From: Latrodectus hesperus
Taxonomy: Eukaryota > Arthropoda > Arachnida > Araneae > Theridiidae
DNA length: 64,000 bases
Direction: 5' to 3'
Assembly (NCBI GenBank): GCA_037975125.1
Contig: CM075854.1
Location: 63,970,071-64,034,070 of the forward strand
Shown: positions 13,720 to 25,254 of the stretch, piece after piece
How the letters are laid out: each line of letters opens with the position of its first letter
How positions within the stretch are numbered: the stretch's first letter is position 1
Made by a program: the position numbers and the translations under genes
The notes under the pieces: model-generated
Databases searched by the model: none
What the model was told of the DNA's origin: nothing
Seen by the model: the letters and a program-made list of their open reading frames with translations, nothing else

Positions 13720-14020
13720 ACAGAGAAAGAGAGAAAGCGAAAGAGAGTGGAAAGCGAAAGTGTGGTTTGGTTTGTTTGTCGCTCAACGGTCATTTTTTGC
13801 ACACGATTGCTAAATAGACCGGGACCTACGCTTTAAAGTGGATTTCGAACGACTACAAACATCCATGCTCAAGGTGGGATTCAAACTCACGAACTATTGA
13901 ACCGAAGGCAAGAACGCTAACCAATCGGCTGCCAGCTTGGCAAAACGAAAGTGTGAGAGAGAAAGCGAAAAAAAGAGAGAGGAAGAGAATGCGAAAGAGA
14001 CAGAGAAAATGCGAAAAAGA
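13720..14020. repeat. Purine-rich (GAAAGC/GAGA) simple repeat, split by a SINE
   Basis: GAGAAAGAGAGAAAGCGAAA-type sequence runs from about 13720 to 13765 and resumes from 13946 to about 14020. The interruption is the SINE at 13766-13945, and CGAAAGTGTG is present on both sides as its target duplication. Confidence 0.8.
13766..13945 (-). mobile_element. tRNA-derived SINE, family A, copy A1
   Basis: Read on the minus strand: a tRNA-like head with an A-box-like TTGGTTAGCGTTCTTGCC and a degenerate B box (GAGTTTGAATCCCACC). Then comes GCATGGATGTTTGTAGTCG, a body of about 95 bp, and a (CAAA)n-type tail. It is flanked by CGAAAGTGTG (13756-13765 and 13946-13955). SINEs of this type are transcribed by RNA polymerase III and copied by a partner LINE. 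Confidence 0.85.
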
Positions 14021-15319
14021 AAGATTTTTTACGTAAATTCAAGTCAGTTTTAAAGTGAAAATATTTTATTCTCAGTTTATACGTGCGAAATTTTACATTT
14101 AATATTATCCTAAAATTATCAAAAACTGCAAATTTTGTGTAAAATAAGTTTTTATCTAAAATAAAATTATATAGAAAAATTAATTTACTTTTAAAAATAG
14201 TTTTTAAATACTTAATAGAATATCATGTTTTTTATTCAAAATTAACGTTTTCCTATTTAACCCTTTTAATGCGCATTTTTTTCAAAGTAATTCTGAGAAA
14301 AAATCTTAAATTTGAAATAATAATTTGAAAAATTGGAAAATATCTATATGCAGTAATCATATGTAAAATATTCTTAATGAAGAGAAAATACATTAATTAA
14401 ATTAAATCAACAGATTTAAATTGGCTACGACATGATTTATTTTCAAGTGAGCTAATATTTATTGTGTTTTTCTGAGAAGCGCACAATACATATTACTTAA
14501 TAAAACAACATGAATGTTTTATGCTTCAAAATTATGTTTTCATACAGACTGTAGTCCTCAAATAAATTCAATATAAGCGATTAAATATTTTCTTCTAAGC
14601 ATTAGAGTGATTTTAATCAGTTTGACACTTAACTTTACTTATTACTACTCACCTCAACATTAGAATTGCGAATTTTACTTTCAAATGCATGCATAATTTA
14701 TCATATCGCGTGTGTTACAATTTCGGTGAGGAACTCTTTTATTCGTGAATCGTGTTTAATTATTGTCACAACGGAAGTAGCAACTGTCAAATACTTAAAA
14801 TAAATGAGCTAACAAATGACGCTTTCTAAAAGTCATTTCGCATGTAACTATTCTGCAATTTGTCATCCAGAAATGTTTATTAATACCTCATTCAGCTAAG
14901 TTTCTCTTATCGGCATGAAGACATTAAAATAATTAGCTTTAAGATTCACGCAGTTTTGATTTACGCAGGAAACTACAGTAAGAATGAGTTTCCAGTAAAT
15001 TTGAATTTTTAATTACATATCATCTTTCTAAATTTTTGATTACGTTTGAATACAGCAATCTATCATTACCAATTTTAAAATTCGCTTTTGCTATGCTCAG
15101 TAAAGTAGTTTTTAATTTTTATGAGTAAAAAAGTCTGCTTACCGTCTATTAAATATCTAACTATAAATCGAGAAATTCCTACATTGCGTGCGAAAAAAGG
15201 AACTATATTATATTAAATAACATTTTCATATATACTTCAGAATGCTTTCTCTCTCTTTTAAATTCTATTTTCTTTCAGCTTAATAAATTAACTTCACGTC
15301 ATTTATTCAAAACAGAGAT
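13956..15319. other. AT-rich interval, nothing recognised
   Basis: After the purine-rich repeat ends (about 14020), no ORF, inverted-repeat pair or SINE was found up to the RNase H relic. Confidence 0.5.
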
Positions 15320-15850
15320 GCAGTTGAAGAGATGCCTCGGATCCAGCGGAATTCCTGTGCAGTGCCTGCATTCCGCGTATGTTCTAGATCCGTCGGGCAT
15401 GATATTCATACCCCTCATGTGCCCAGTCCACATTCTGCTGACTGTAGAAGTGATACCACGGTCAGGATTAAGCTCCGGTAGGCACTAATTTTTCCGTAGT
15501 CCCCAGCTTTGTTTGTTTGTTTGTTTGTTTGTTTGTCGCTCAACGGTCATTTTTTGCACACGAGGGCTAATTAGACCGGGACTTACGGCTTAAAGTGGAT
15601 TCCGAACCACTACAAACATCCATGCCCAAGGTGGGATTCGAACCCACGAACTGTTGAACCGAAGGCAAGAGCCGTAGTCCCCCGCAGAGCTGATGCCTTG
15701 CGACGGCATTTGCATCGAAGCAAGTGATAGTCGTGGGAGGGGGACTGATATTCCTAGCCTCCTTGGCGAGGCAGTCCGTCTGTTCATTTCCTTCAATGTT
15801 AACATGTGCAAGGACCCATTATTTAGTGCAGGTTTTCTCCCTTGCAACTA
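15320..15850 (-). pseudogene. RNase H domain relic of a LINE ORF2, split by a SINE
   Basis: On the minus strand the piece at 15683-15850 reads LAHVNIEGNEQTDCLAKEAR, the conserved RNase H C-terminal motif in which the Asp of the xNExAD-like segment is catalytic. It is followed by a Pro/Thr-rich linker. After the SINE at 15505-15671, the sequence resumes (15504 down to about 15320) with MWTGHMRGMNIMPDGSRTY and a Cys/His-rich end (ECRHCTGIPLDPRHL). That matches the zinc-like tail downstream of RNase H in many arthropod LINE ORF2 proteins. Base composition is clearly richer in GC than the surroundings. It differs from the element at 35470-41099 and is a separate, older family. Stops and frame changes mark it as dead. 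Confidence 0.6.
15505..15671 (-). mobile_element. SINE family A, copy A2, 5'-truncated
   Basis: A well-preserved family A body with an intact B box (GTGGGTTCGAATCCCACC on the minus strand) and a long (CAAA)n tail, seen on the plus strand as repeated GTTT at about 15515-15535. The tRNA head stops early, lacking the A box. CCGTAGTCCCC flanks it at 15494-15504 and 15672-15682, so the truncation happened at insertion. Confidence 0.9.
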
Positions 15851-15954
15851 CGGGGGACAAAAGCGCTTTGGTAGAAGTCCAACCTCCCGAGGCAATGGCA
15901 ACCCCCTTTATGACAAGTGCATTAGTTTCAAAAACACTCAAATTTAAAATCAAG

Positions 15955-16436
15955 AGGGAAAATGCATGAGTGGTGGGGAAAGAAGGTTCAATGACGGGAA
16001 TCAGAATATTGTAAATACTTAAAATTTCCGAGCAGTGGGAGTTTCTTTTGTTATTATGTAAACATAAAAGTAATGTAATTCAATTGAAATAATATTCTCA
16101 TCTTGTATAAAACATAACTGCAACAGTTTACAAGATAAGGATTAAACTATTCAAAGAATGAATTTTTAATTTTTTCTTCCCCAATTCATGAGTGAGGAAA
16201 ATTTAGCACTATAAAACTGAACTATCTAAAAAATTTCACAGGAAGTAGTTAAAAAAAAGAACATCATAAGCTTATAAACATTACATCATAAAACAAGTGT
16301 ACTAGCCTCCATCGTGAAAATGCTTATGAAAAAAGTGAGAATAACAATTTAATTAGAATTTTAATAGTTTATGAGCAATTTTGCTTTTGTAAGAGAGCTT
16401 ATTTCATACCAATTTAAGTGAATAATTCAGCTCGAA
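15955..16436. other. AT-rich interval, nothing recognised
   Basis: No ORF, SINE or terminal repeat was seen between the RNase H relic and the family B SINE. Confidence 0.5.
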
Positions 16437-16446
16437 ATTTCATCAT

Positions 16447-16722
16447 TTTTTTCCAATGGCTTGGGTGGCGAACTCTATGCCACAACAAGGCTAGAAACTG
16501 CTACTCATTTGTCGTTACCCAGCAGGCACCTGTGAAATAAGTCACGGAGGCGAGTAGTTTGTTTACAGGGTGGGACGCATTCATACATCATCACTGAAGA
16601 AAAGACAGAGAAACACAGAGAGAACAGAGAAAGGAAGAAAACATCCATGCCCGAACCGGGATTCGAACCCGGGACCCACACCTCAGGAGTTAGAAACACA
16701 AACCACTCAACCATTGGTCGGC
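16447..16722 (-). mobile_element. tRNA-derived SINE, family B, copy B1
   Basis: Minus strand: GCCGACCAATGGTTGAGTGG is the tRNA-like start and A box, and CCGGGTTCGAATCCCGGTTC the B box. Then GGGCATGGATGTTTTC, a CT-rich segment, TATGAATGCG and a GC-richer 3' half ending in an A-run. A 10-bp target duplication ATTTCATCAT lies at 16437-16446 and 16723-16732. Full length, about 276 bp. The minus-strand 82-codon ORF here (16505-16753) is chance translation of the SINE. Confidence 0.9.
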
Positions 16723-17346
16723 ATTTCATCATAAACAAGTTTATACACTTCATAAAGTTATAACGGAAAATAAACCATCCTAATTTCTATTCAATTGATG
16801 CTGAAATTATTTAATATTCAAATAAATATGTGGGATACGTTATATAACAAATATTCCTTTGAAAGAAAAAAAATTCAATAGTTTAATATAACAGGAAAAA
16901 CATCTAAAACATGTTTAATTTCAAGGATTGAGAAGACAATTATAATAAAATGATTAATAAGTTTCTCAGAGTATTCAATTTAATAAGAATAAGTTAAAAT
17001 AAAAGTCATTTTAAATTAAAATTGTATTATCAGAAGTGGTGCGACATTCTCAAAATGGTACTAATGCATAAAAAATTAGAATTTCAGACTTTATTGCAAT
17101 CTATGTCTGCCAGTCTTATTTAATTGTGTCTTTAAATTTTTGAAAGTTAACAGGCAGTTCGGGAAAATTATATGCAACAAACAGTTAATATAAAAACATA
17201 CCAATTTTATGTGTGTGTATCATTTTATCGTGTGTACTTGCAATCATCACACTTTATGCTTAGAATTTTTTTAAATATTTCTGTTTTCTTAAGTTTTAAA
17301 CTAAATCAATTTTTATTTTGATATTCTCTCTCAGTTTCAGTTTCAC

Positions 17347-17481
17347 ACTCATTCATCATTTCAAAAGAAAGTACAGAGAAACGCAGAGACAAACAAACAT
17401 CCATGCTTGAAGCAGGAATCGAACTCGAGATCAACAGCTGTACAGTACAGGAGAACGCTAACCTCTCAGCCATCAGCCAGT
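17347..17481 (-). mobile_element. SINE family B, copy B2, decayed and 3'-truncated
   Basis: The head (minus strand GGCTGATGGCTGAGAGGTTA) and the CATGGATGTTTG junction are present. The CT-rich segment follows and the copy stops near 17347, lacking the 3' half seen in B1. The B box is altered (CTCGAGTTCGATTCCTG). Confidence 0.75.
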
Positions 17482-18129
17482 TAATGCGTTAATTGATTCC
17501 GTACTTTTTAACTAATATCAACAGAATCAACAGCTAAATTAAGTTAAAAAGGAAAATTTTAATAAAATGTTTATTAATTCACCAAAGTATTAATGAATAA
17601 TGCCGCTAAATTTTCATTGAGAGTTCGTTTTGTTTTTAATTATATACAATTTATTTTTTATTGAAGTCTTTATATGTAATTTTAGACTCATTTATATTTT
17701 TTCCAGATATTTTGAAGATAAATGAAAAATTACATTTGTGATAGAATTATTCGTAGTATGAAAATCTTTTAGTAATAAAACACTTCTCTAAACATTTAAT
17801 TGAATATTGCTTTTGGAGAAAATTAAGAACAGGAATGAAACCAGATGCAGTGCTCTCAACTTTTAATTTCCTGGTGTATATCCAACGTAAAAAAACTGAG
17901 TAACTATAGAAAAATTATTAATATTATCTAACAATCAATTTCGACACTGTGATCTTGCATTCCAATTGTTATTGCTACATTTTATTGTAAGAGCAATGAG
18001 CTCATTCTCATATTAGCCTGTTCTTCCCTCTCAGATGATTCATTGCATTTTAACATCTTGACGCCTAACTATTCACCCCGCGCCATATTGTTTGTAAAAG
18101 AAGTGATTGTACATCATTATCATATTTTA
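17482..18129. other. AT-rich interval, nothing recognised
   Basis: No coding or repeat structure recognised before the CA-rich minisatellite. Confidence 0.5.
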
Positions 18130-18352
18130 TTCACTCACTCACTCATACATACACATACACTCACTCACTCACTGACACATATACACACACTCACTCACTC
18201 ACACATACACACACACTCAATCACTCACACATACACACACACTCAATCACTCACACAAACACACACACTCACTCACTCACACATACACACACACTCACAC
18301 ATACACACACACTCACACATACACACACACTTACACATACACACACACTCAC
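18130..18352. repeat. CACT/CACA minisatellite
   Basis: Units of the form ACTCACACATACACACAC (18 bp) and a longer version with an extra ACTCAATC block alternate irregularly. The array is free of stops on the plus strand, so it yields a His/Thr-rich 117-codon ORF (18043-18396) that I do not regard as a gene. Confidence 0.9.
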
Positions 18353-18970
18353 CCGACTCGTTGTCACACTACTTTATGCTTATTGAAATTCACTAGAATT
18401 CTTCCTTCAGTTGGCTCAAGCTACTATTTTTAATGCCATTAAATATTTTCGTGATCTTCACATATCGAAAATTACAGCAATTTAAAAAGGTAAAGGAATA
18501 TGAAAGAAGTTGTATTCAGAAACAAGGAATTTAGTAATTATGATGGGATTAAAACATCATTGCCAATCGATTACACGTTTAATACGAAAAATAAGGTAAG
18601 ATCGTTATTGAATTCTAAACACATTTGATTTTTAGAGACTGATTTGTGTAGTTATATTAATTACCAAAATAGAAACTAACTTAAAAAAATTGTTAGCAAT
18701 CATATCAATCATACGTGTACCAGGTTAAATACCAAATGACACGTTAATTAGAAATGATAAATTAAGCTTTTAGTTAATCATAAATTAAACTTTGAATTAT
18801 ATAAATTAAGCTTTGAGTTAATAATGGCCACAATTATTTATTATCGATAAAGCAGTTAAACTATAGTGACACATATTTGCTTAACTTTTAAAAAATAATG
18901 TAAACAATAGATAATAAAAAGTAAATGAATTACGGACAGCTGATGTTATGATATTGTGAAGCATATGCCA

Positions 18971-19110
18971 TCATTCTGTAACATTCCAATGTTTGAGATC
19001 CAGCGTTCCTGAATCCTGCTTTGTGTTGAACACAATGTCTCCTTCCCATATAGCCCAATTTACTGATCCATTTTCAATGTGAACTGTGGTCAAAATGATT
19101 TCACAAATGA
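18971..19110 (-). other. Possible isolated exon or element fragment, unidentified
   Basis: On the minus strand a pyrimidine-rich tract ends in ACCACAG at about 19081, a plausible 3' splice site. It opens a frame containing IENGSVNWAIWEGDIVFNTK and ending LKHWNVTE before a TGA at 18971-18973. The segment is GC-richer than its flanks and has three Trp codons, unusual for chance AT-rich DNA. I do not recognise the family. It could be a terminal exon, a processed fragment or part of an unknown element. Confidence 0.25.
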
Positions 19111-19396
19111 AAAAATTTAATTTTAATATAAAAATGTATTGAGTCACGTGATGAGACATATAAGTTTGAGGCTCAATATTTGTTATCTCATATGAAAGAC
19201 CTGGAGTAATTTACATTAATATCTCTTCATGAAACGTTTCTAAAATTTATATACACGTAATTTTAAACAAACATTCAATGATTTAATTCACATGTGCATC
19301 TGGCTACATGGTATGAAGATTCTGGCTAATAAAAACTCTCAACTATATTTCCCAGTAAATACACTACTGGCCATTAAAGTTGCTACACCAAGAAGG

Positions 19397-19574
19397 TTTG
19401 TTTGTTTTGTTTGTCGCTCAACGGTCATTTTTTGCACACGAGGGCTAATTAGACCGGGACTTACGGCTTAAAGTGGATTCCGAACCACTACAAACATCCA
19501 TGTCCAAGGTGGGATTCGAACCCACGAACTGTTGAACCGAAGGCAAGAGCGCTAACCATTCGGCTGCCAGCGCG
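19397..19574 (-). mobile_element. SINE family A, copy A3, full length in Tc1 end
   Basis: This 178-bp copy is flanked by a perfect 15-bp duplication GCTACACCAAGAAGG (19382-19396 and 19575-19589) that belongs to the Tc1 terminal repeat, so its limits are exact. On the minus strand it starts CGCGCTGGCAGCCGAATGGT, has an intact B box (GTGGGTTCGAATCCCACC), the CATGGATGTTTGTAGTGG junction, and ends GAGCGACAAACAAAACAAAC. It serves as the reference copy for family A. Confidence 0.95.
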
Positions 19575-19687
19575 GCTACACCAAGAAGGAATGCAAATAA
19601 CAGAACGATATTTATTGGACACATACATTATAGTTGAAAGAACAAGTGATTAGATTTACAAAATTAGGATGTATAGATCTTGAGAAA

Positions 19688-20724
19688 TCAGTACCCAGAG
19701 CAGCCACCTCTTGCTGCAATAACAACATTTATCCGCCTAGGCATGGAGTCAAACAGAGATTGTATGGCATGTACGGTGATCCCAGTCCATGCAGCTTCAA
19801 TACTATACCACAGTTCATCGACAGTAGTGGATGGTGAGTGATGGCGTGCCAATCGCTCGGCAACCATTGACCACACGTTCTCAATTGGTGACAGATCAGG
19901 AGAATGTGCTGGCAAGGGTAACAGTCGAACCTGTTCTGTATCAAGGAAGCTCAGAACAGTACGGGCAACATTCGGTCATGCATTATCCTGTTGAAACAAA
20001 GCATTAGGGAGGCCTCGAAGATAGGGCAGAGCCACAGGCCTTAACACATCGGAAATGTAACGGTTGCTGTTCAATGTGCCGGTAATGCGAAGAAGAGGTG
20101 ATCGAGACGTGTATCCAATGGCACCCCATACCATCACTCCAGAAGATGGGCCAGTATGGTGATGTCCAAAGCAAGCTGGCAATGCGCGTTCTCCACGATG
20201 CCTCCAAACACGGATGCGGCCATGGTCCTGTATACAGAACGGAGATTCATCTGTAAAGATGGCGTGATGCCATTCCCGCGTCCAGGTTCATCGCTGATCA
20301 CACCATTGAAGGCGCTCCTGTCTGTGACGCAGTGTCAATGGTAGCCGAAGCCATGGTCACCGTGCAGACAATCCATGCTGCTGCAAACGTCGTCGAACTG
20401 TTCGAGCAGAAACTTGTTGCCTTGCCAATGACTCCATTTCTCGACTTAGGTTTCGTGACGTGGCTGTACTATCCCTTGTGACCATGCGGATAAGATGTCT
20501 GTCTTCTCTGCTGTTAGTGAGGGGGGTCTTTGAGATCCTGCATGACGTTCCGTATGATTGTCCTGAACCCATCGATTCCATATTCTGCTAACAGTCATGG
20601 GGTCTCGACCGACGCGAGCAGCAATATTGAGGTATGATAAACCGCAATCCCGGTAGGCTATAATCCTTCCTCGATTAAAGTCGGACACGTGCTGATAGGC
20701 ATTTCTTCTTCTTACACGAGGCAT
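19688..20724 (-). pseudogene. Tc1 transposase (DD34E) pseudogene, family I copy 1
   Basis: Tc1 transposases excise and reinsert their element at TA sites. The start MPRVRRRNAYQHVSDFNRGR at 20724 leads into a paired-like helix-turn-helix (ILxxRDCGLSY then VGRDPMTVSRIWNRW). A one-base deletion in a C-run near 20525 shifts the frame. Catalytic motifs remain readable: IFTDES for the first Asp, FQQDNA for the second and SPDLSPIENVW for the Glu. There are 34 residues between the last two, hence DD34E. The C-terminus ends AARGGCSGY with a stop at 19688. In-frame TGA codons replace Arg at 20357-20359 and 19976-19978, both also present in copy 2, and a third lies upstream of the first catalytic motif. 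Confidence 0.9.
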
Positions 20725-20958
20725 TACAACAACTTTCTGTGCCGAAAACAACGTTGAAACGGAAATTGAGTATGAGAAAACTGCTGTCAAATCTCTGGTT
20801 TTATACACATTGTAGATGTCGCTACTGTCGCCTGCTTTGTATGAATGCGCTGAAAATCTAATCATTTGCATATCACAGCAAGTTCTACCTGTCATGCAAA
20901 TTTCACGTGTGTGGTGTGCCGCTTTCCTGGTGTAGCAATTTTAATGGCCAGTAGTGTA

Positions 20959-21484
20959 CTAAGAATGTTAGTTACAACTGAGCTGTTGAATTAGGTTAGT
21001 AAATGCCTCTGAGACATCAATGAATTTTACATGAACAATTATCATCTGAGGAACTCGAATTCATGAACTGCATGATCTCAGATTGTCGATGATGACTATT
21101 CGTAGTTATGTTAGAAGCCATATGAGTATAATTCAGCCATGTGTACTAATTATGATGGGTGCAGAACCATCTAATGACACGGAAAAGAAAGAGTAGATCA
21201 TCTAAGTAGATAAATTCGGTGGTTGGTTTGTGAAGATCACTTCGTCTCGTCAAGTGATATTTAAATATACTTACAGTTATTAAAAGGGTCATCTGTCTCC
21301 TGTCAGACCATTCATAACAGAATTTATTATGTTGTATTAATTTAATCACAGCAAGCCATTGAGGTACCTATAATAATTCGATACAGACTTATTGTATTAT
21401 TTCAACTCCATTGCTACTAAAGAAATTAATTTCATCGGGTATTGTTCCTAGATGAATATCCGATTTGCTTATTTAGGAATAACG
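20959..21484. other. Interval between two Tc1 relics
   Basis: No clear coding signal. It may be the decayed 5' part of the Tc1 relic that follows, but I could not align it. Confidence 0.35.
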
Positions 21485-22085
21485 ATTGTGGTTGGATCTC
21501 GCGAACTGTACCTGCATGCCCACTATCATATTAACTCCAAACCAGTCTTCATGGTTTGAGGTGTATCATACAGGAGATCGGAGAGTACTTGTGTACATTA
21601 CTCGTAATTCAACATCATACAGATACATGGAAGCTTTTATGCCTGTAATGTCGCACTTGAGCTGGCACCATCCTTTCCACATTCACGCCACACCAATGTA
21701 AGAACTTCGAGCTTCACAGATTAACATGGACACGTCCCCAATCTATGGAGCTCCTGGAACCCACTGAGGGAGAATGTGGTCACCCTCCTAATCACTGCCC
21801 ATGGAAAATGATGCTTCATTTTGCTGTTCTTAACGGAAAACAGTGAGAAGCTATTGACGCACTGGAGCTCGGTACGTTTTTGCAGCAAGATAATGCCCAG
21901 CTTCACGCTTCATGTAACACATTGAGCAGCTTCAATGAAACTGATTTATTTTATTTGTCAACAGCCTCCCCTCTGTCTCTCCCATCGAGCATGAATGGGT
22001 TTGGAGTCACAGGCGTGAACTTTACTATAGACATATTGAGAGCTGCGCCTCTTGAGAACGTGTAGCCATGCATAATCTCAGAAGA
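21485..22085 (+). pseudogene. Decayed Tc1-like transposase
   Basis: The best anchor is LQQDNAQLHASCNTL at about 21888-21935, matching the second catalytic Asp motif of Tc1 transposases. After a one-base shift comes LPSVSPIEHEWVWSHRR (about 21966-22016), the Glu motif. An earlier frame at 21486-21701 contains SSWFEVYHTGDRRVLVY, which may be the strand following the first Asp. No terminal repeats were found. It is older than the neighbouring family I element and a different family. Confidence 0.55.
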
Positions 22086-24310
22086 TAATAATTAGCCTCG
22101 CAAATCTCACACTTCGATTTTAAAGGTTTGTATAACTGTTAGTGTTAGTTGCAGAAGATACTGAATAAAGTTTCATTTTTCATACTATTGTATATAACCT
22201 TCATATGGGTATTAATTCTACCGATCCTGTTATTTTTACATCGTATCATGCATTCTTTCATGATGTTGCATTTTCCATTTTCACGAGTGCGCGGTTGTAC
22301 ATGTTACAGAATGAATTTATACTTCACCATGAAATTGAGATTATACTTCACTACGCAATTTAAAAGTCAGTCAAGCGTAAAAATAATTGATTTTGTGGTT
22401 CTTATTATTATACTTTCAAGGAATTATAATCGAATTTACATATTTAAGTCGTTCATTACGTTTACGTGACTGAATAAAATTTATTTTCTCAGTGAATGGT
22501 AAATGTATGCCTCAAGCAACTGCTGTGTTCGCTTGATTAACGTTTACTTCCTATAGTCAGCTCAGAGCTTTCAAATTCTCGAAATTCTTCCATTTTCAAC
22601 AAAGAATAATCAAATAACGGAATTCTTAGCTTTTCGATTTGAATGTGAATACATTTGAAAACAATTCCTTAGAGGAGACATTTTAATATCCGTAAATTTG
22701 AAATCTTCAAGAACAAACCAAAAACTGTGTGTCTGTCCTTTTAAATTTTTCTTAATTTCTATTCCGGTAATACATTTGGAGTAAGCAAAAAATGTGTCAA
22801 AAATTAAGAAACACTTATCAATGTTTTAAAATACCCCATTTAGCACTTCATATCTTAATAGCAGCATGCGAAAGACTAAAGATAATATCTGTTCAAGACT
22901 ACGAAATAACTTCTGTGCTAGACAAATGTTATAATTAAATGAAAAGTTTATGTAAAGAAATATTAACTTTAATTACATCATGAGTTAAACATTTTATAAA
23001 AAACATAAAATGAAATATGCGAAACAAAATATAAAATAAAACAAAATATGACTTTTGATGCCATTAAAGTTGGAGCACAAAATAAAATATTAGCATATAT
23101 AATATAATATAATATAATACAACACTATATATATACGCATGTATGTATATATAGATATATTTACATATATGTATTTGCTCTTGCCTAATTTGTTTTATTA
23201 TTACTATTCTATTTAATTGTTTTATTACTGTATACTACCGCAGACAGGCAGAATTCTATCTAGGCATTTAAAGTATTAATTTTTTCAACATACATTTTCT
23301 AAAAAATTAAGGCTTTATTCAGTGCCAAATATTAGCTGGAGAAAATTCCTATACTTATGCATTTTAGAGAACTAAAAAATTGCTGCTATTAGCATATATT
23401 TTCAGATATTTGTGTAGTAATAAGAGCATGGCTTCACGTATATTCTAAATGCATTTGACACTAATACTTGAGTGAACCTTTTATATTTAAAATAGGAAGA
23501 AATTTATTATGCAGTTTTCATATTTTTGCAATTTTTTTTATAGATAATTCAAATGCTAAAGCTTTCAAAGAATTCCAAAAGCTTATGTATCTAATATGAT
23601 TGAATATATAATATGATTAAATATCTAATATGATTGAATATATATATAAAATACAACTTTGAAATGTCTCTATTTGCAGTTTTAGATTTTGATTATTTCT
23701 CTTAAAATTTATATAAAGAAAAAATGCAGGCCACTTTTTCTTATTTTAGCAAATTAACTCTATCTTCTACCATTTATTTTGCAGCTACCATTGAAATGAA
23801 AAAAGAGTTTAAATAAAAAATATAAAATAACTTTATCAAAATTTTATAAAATATGATGTAATAAACTATTACGAAGCATAATTTTTTAACATATCATTTT
23901 TCAAAGTTTCAGTGACGCTATGAAGGATAAGTTTAGACGTGCCTTCTTACCCTTGGTTTCTACAACGCTAATTTCTCTTTAGTAATTACTTAGACTAATT
24001 TTCAGTTCCCCTTAATTCATGCTAATAAAAGTTTTAATTATTAAGATTTTCTATTTTAATTTTTTTTCTTGACTTCTTTACCTCCGTATAAAGGGACCCA
24101 TTATTATGAACTGCAAAAATACAAAAGACTGTTTTGGGGGAAATTACAGAAAAAAATCAATTTCATTTCAAAAAAAAAAATTCAGGAATGAAATTTGGTG
24201 TAATTGAAAGTTTCGAAACATGATACATGTGTTTTAAACATTTTAACCCTTAGTTAATAATTTACAGATATGGCTTTATAAGACGTTTCACTATCTAACT
24301 TTTTCCAAAA
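22086..24310. other. AT-rich interval
   Basis: A 106-codon ORF (22149-22469) is hydrophobic and AT-rich with no motif, and I treat it as chance. 22529-22674 is copy b of an old dispersed repeat. Short (TATAA)n and TATG tracts occur near 23095-23170. Confidence 0.5.
22529..22674. repeat. Old dispersed repeat, copy b
   Basis: TCGCTTGATTAACGTTTACTT is matched at 44725-44745 (TCGCTTAATTAACGTTTACTT). The downstream AAAGAATAATCAAATAACGG is matched at 11668-11687. This copy therefore links copies a and c. No coding potential. Confidence 0.45.
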
Positions 24311-24469
24311 AGCGTCAACGCTCTTGTCTTCGGTTTAACAGTCCGTGGGTTCGATTCCCACCTCGAGTATTGATGTTTGTAGTAGTTCAGAATCTACTTT
24401 GTATTGTTGGTCCCAATCATATTAGATCTCGTGTTTCAAAAAAGACCGTTATGTGGCAAACAAACAAAC
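24311..24469 (+). mobile_element. SINE family A, copy A4, decayed
   Basis: The plus strand carries AACGCTCTTGTCTTCGGTTT, a B box CCGTGGGTTCGATTCCCACC, TGATGTTTGTAGTAGTTC and the tail GGCAAACAAACAAAC. The A-box region is damaged. Confidence 0.85.
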
Positions 24470-25252
24470 TACAGATGAAATTTTTTTTTCATTTGAATTC
24501 ACATTTTCCAAGTGTGAGGAACTTTAAATTTTGAAAAGTTTATGATTTGTTTCTAGGGATTTTTTTTCAAGATATCGGATCATTTCTGTGTTTCTTATTT
24601 CGTGGAAAATTTTCTACATTATAATTGATTTTGGCTCCTCCTGTCACACCCCTTTTCATCATCAAACATAAAATCTACTTTTTGGTAAGTTTGTATTTCT
24701 AATTTATAAATTTTCATTGCAGCAAACATCACATAAGATAAAATATATCATAAAGTTTTAGCATAATAAGTCAGCTCATAAATGAGCAAAAAAGTATGTA
24801 TTACAAAAAATACACATACATTTTTAAAGAAAAATAACTGGAAATCATTTGTAATGTCAATAAAAACTAAAAACTGTTTGTAATGATCAGGGTTCTCTCA
24901 ATATCAACATTAATAATTAAATGTTTCTGTAATTATCAAGTATTGAATGGTTAAAGAACAAGTATTTTATGAATGAGTTTCATTTAAATCTCAAAAAATA
25001 TAAGAGAAGCAATTGGTTTGAATTCATAAAAATATTCTTTTCTTATATCTTAGATAATATTTGAGTCATTTTGTGTATAAAGTGAAATTTTTAGTTTAGT
25101 TTTACTAGTACAACTAGAAAAAGTACTTTCGTAATTCTATTTTTATTTCTCAACGACCCCTGCTGCTTCCATTTGGTATAACTCTGAACGTGCTCATTCT
25201 TTTGATAAAATACCCAGGATATAAATTGTTCATCTTAAAGATCAGATAAAGC
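24470..25252. other. AT-rich interval, nothing recognised
   Basis: No ORF or repeat found before the Tc1 element. Confidence 0.5.
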
Positions 25253-25254
25253 TA

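Larger units (their letters stand above)
19362..20956 (-). mobile_element. Tc1-like element, family I, copy 1, with SINE insertion
   Basis: Terminal inverted repeats start CACTACTGGCCATTAAA on both ends and continue into TTGCTACACCA. TA duplications sit at 19360-19361 and 20957-20958. Without the SINE and its duplicated 15 bp the element is about 1402 bp, almost exactly the length of copy 2 (about 1398 bp without the LINE). The transposase lies on the minus strand and is broken. Confidence 0.92.

Noticed and set aside
18043..18396. 117-codon His/Thr-rich ORF
   Set aside because: Made of CACT/CACA simple repeat; no conserved start context or domain.
22149..22469. 106-codon hydrophobic ORF
   Set aside because: AT-driven Phe/Ile/Leu composition, no motif, no nearby signals of a gene.
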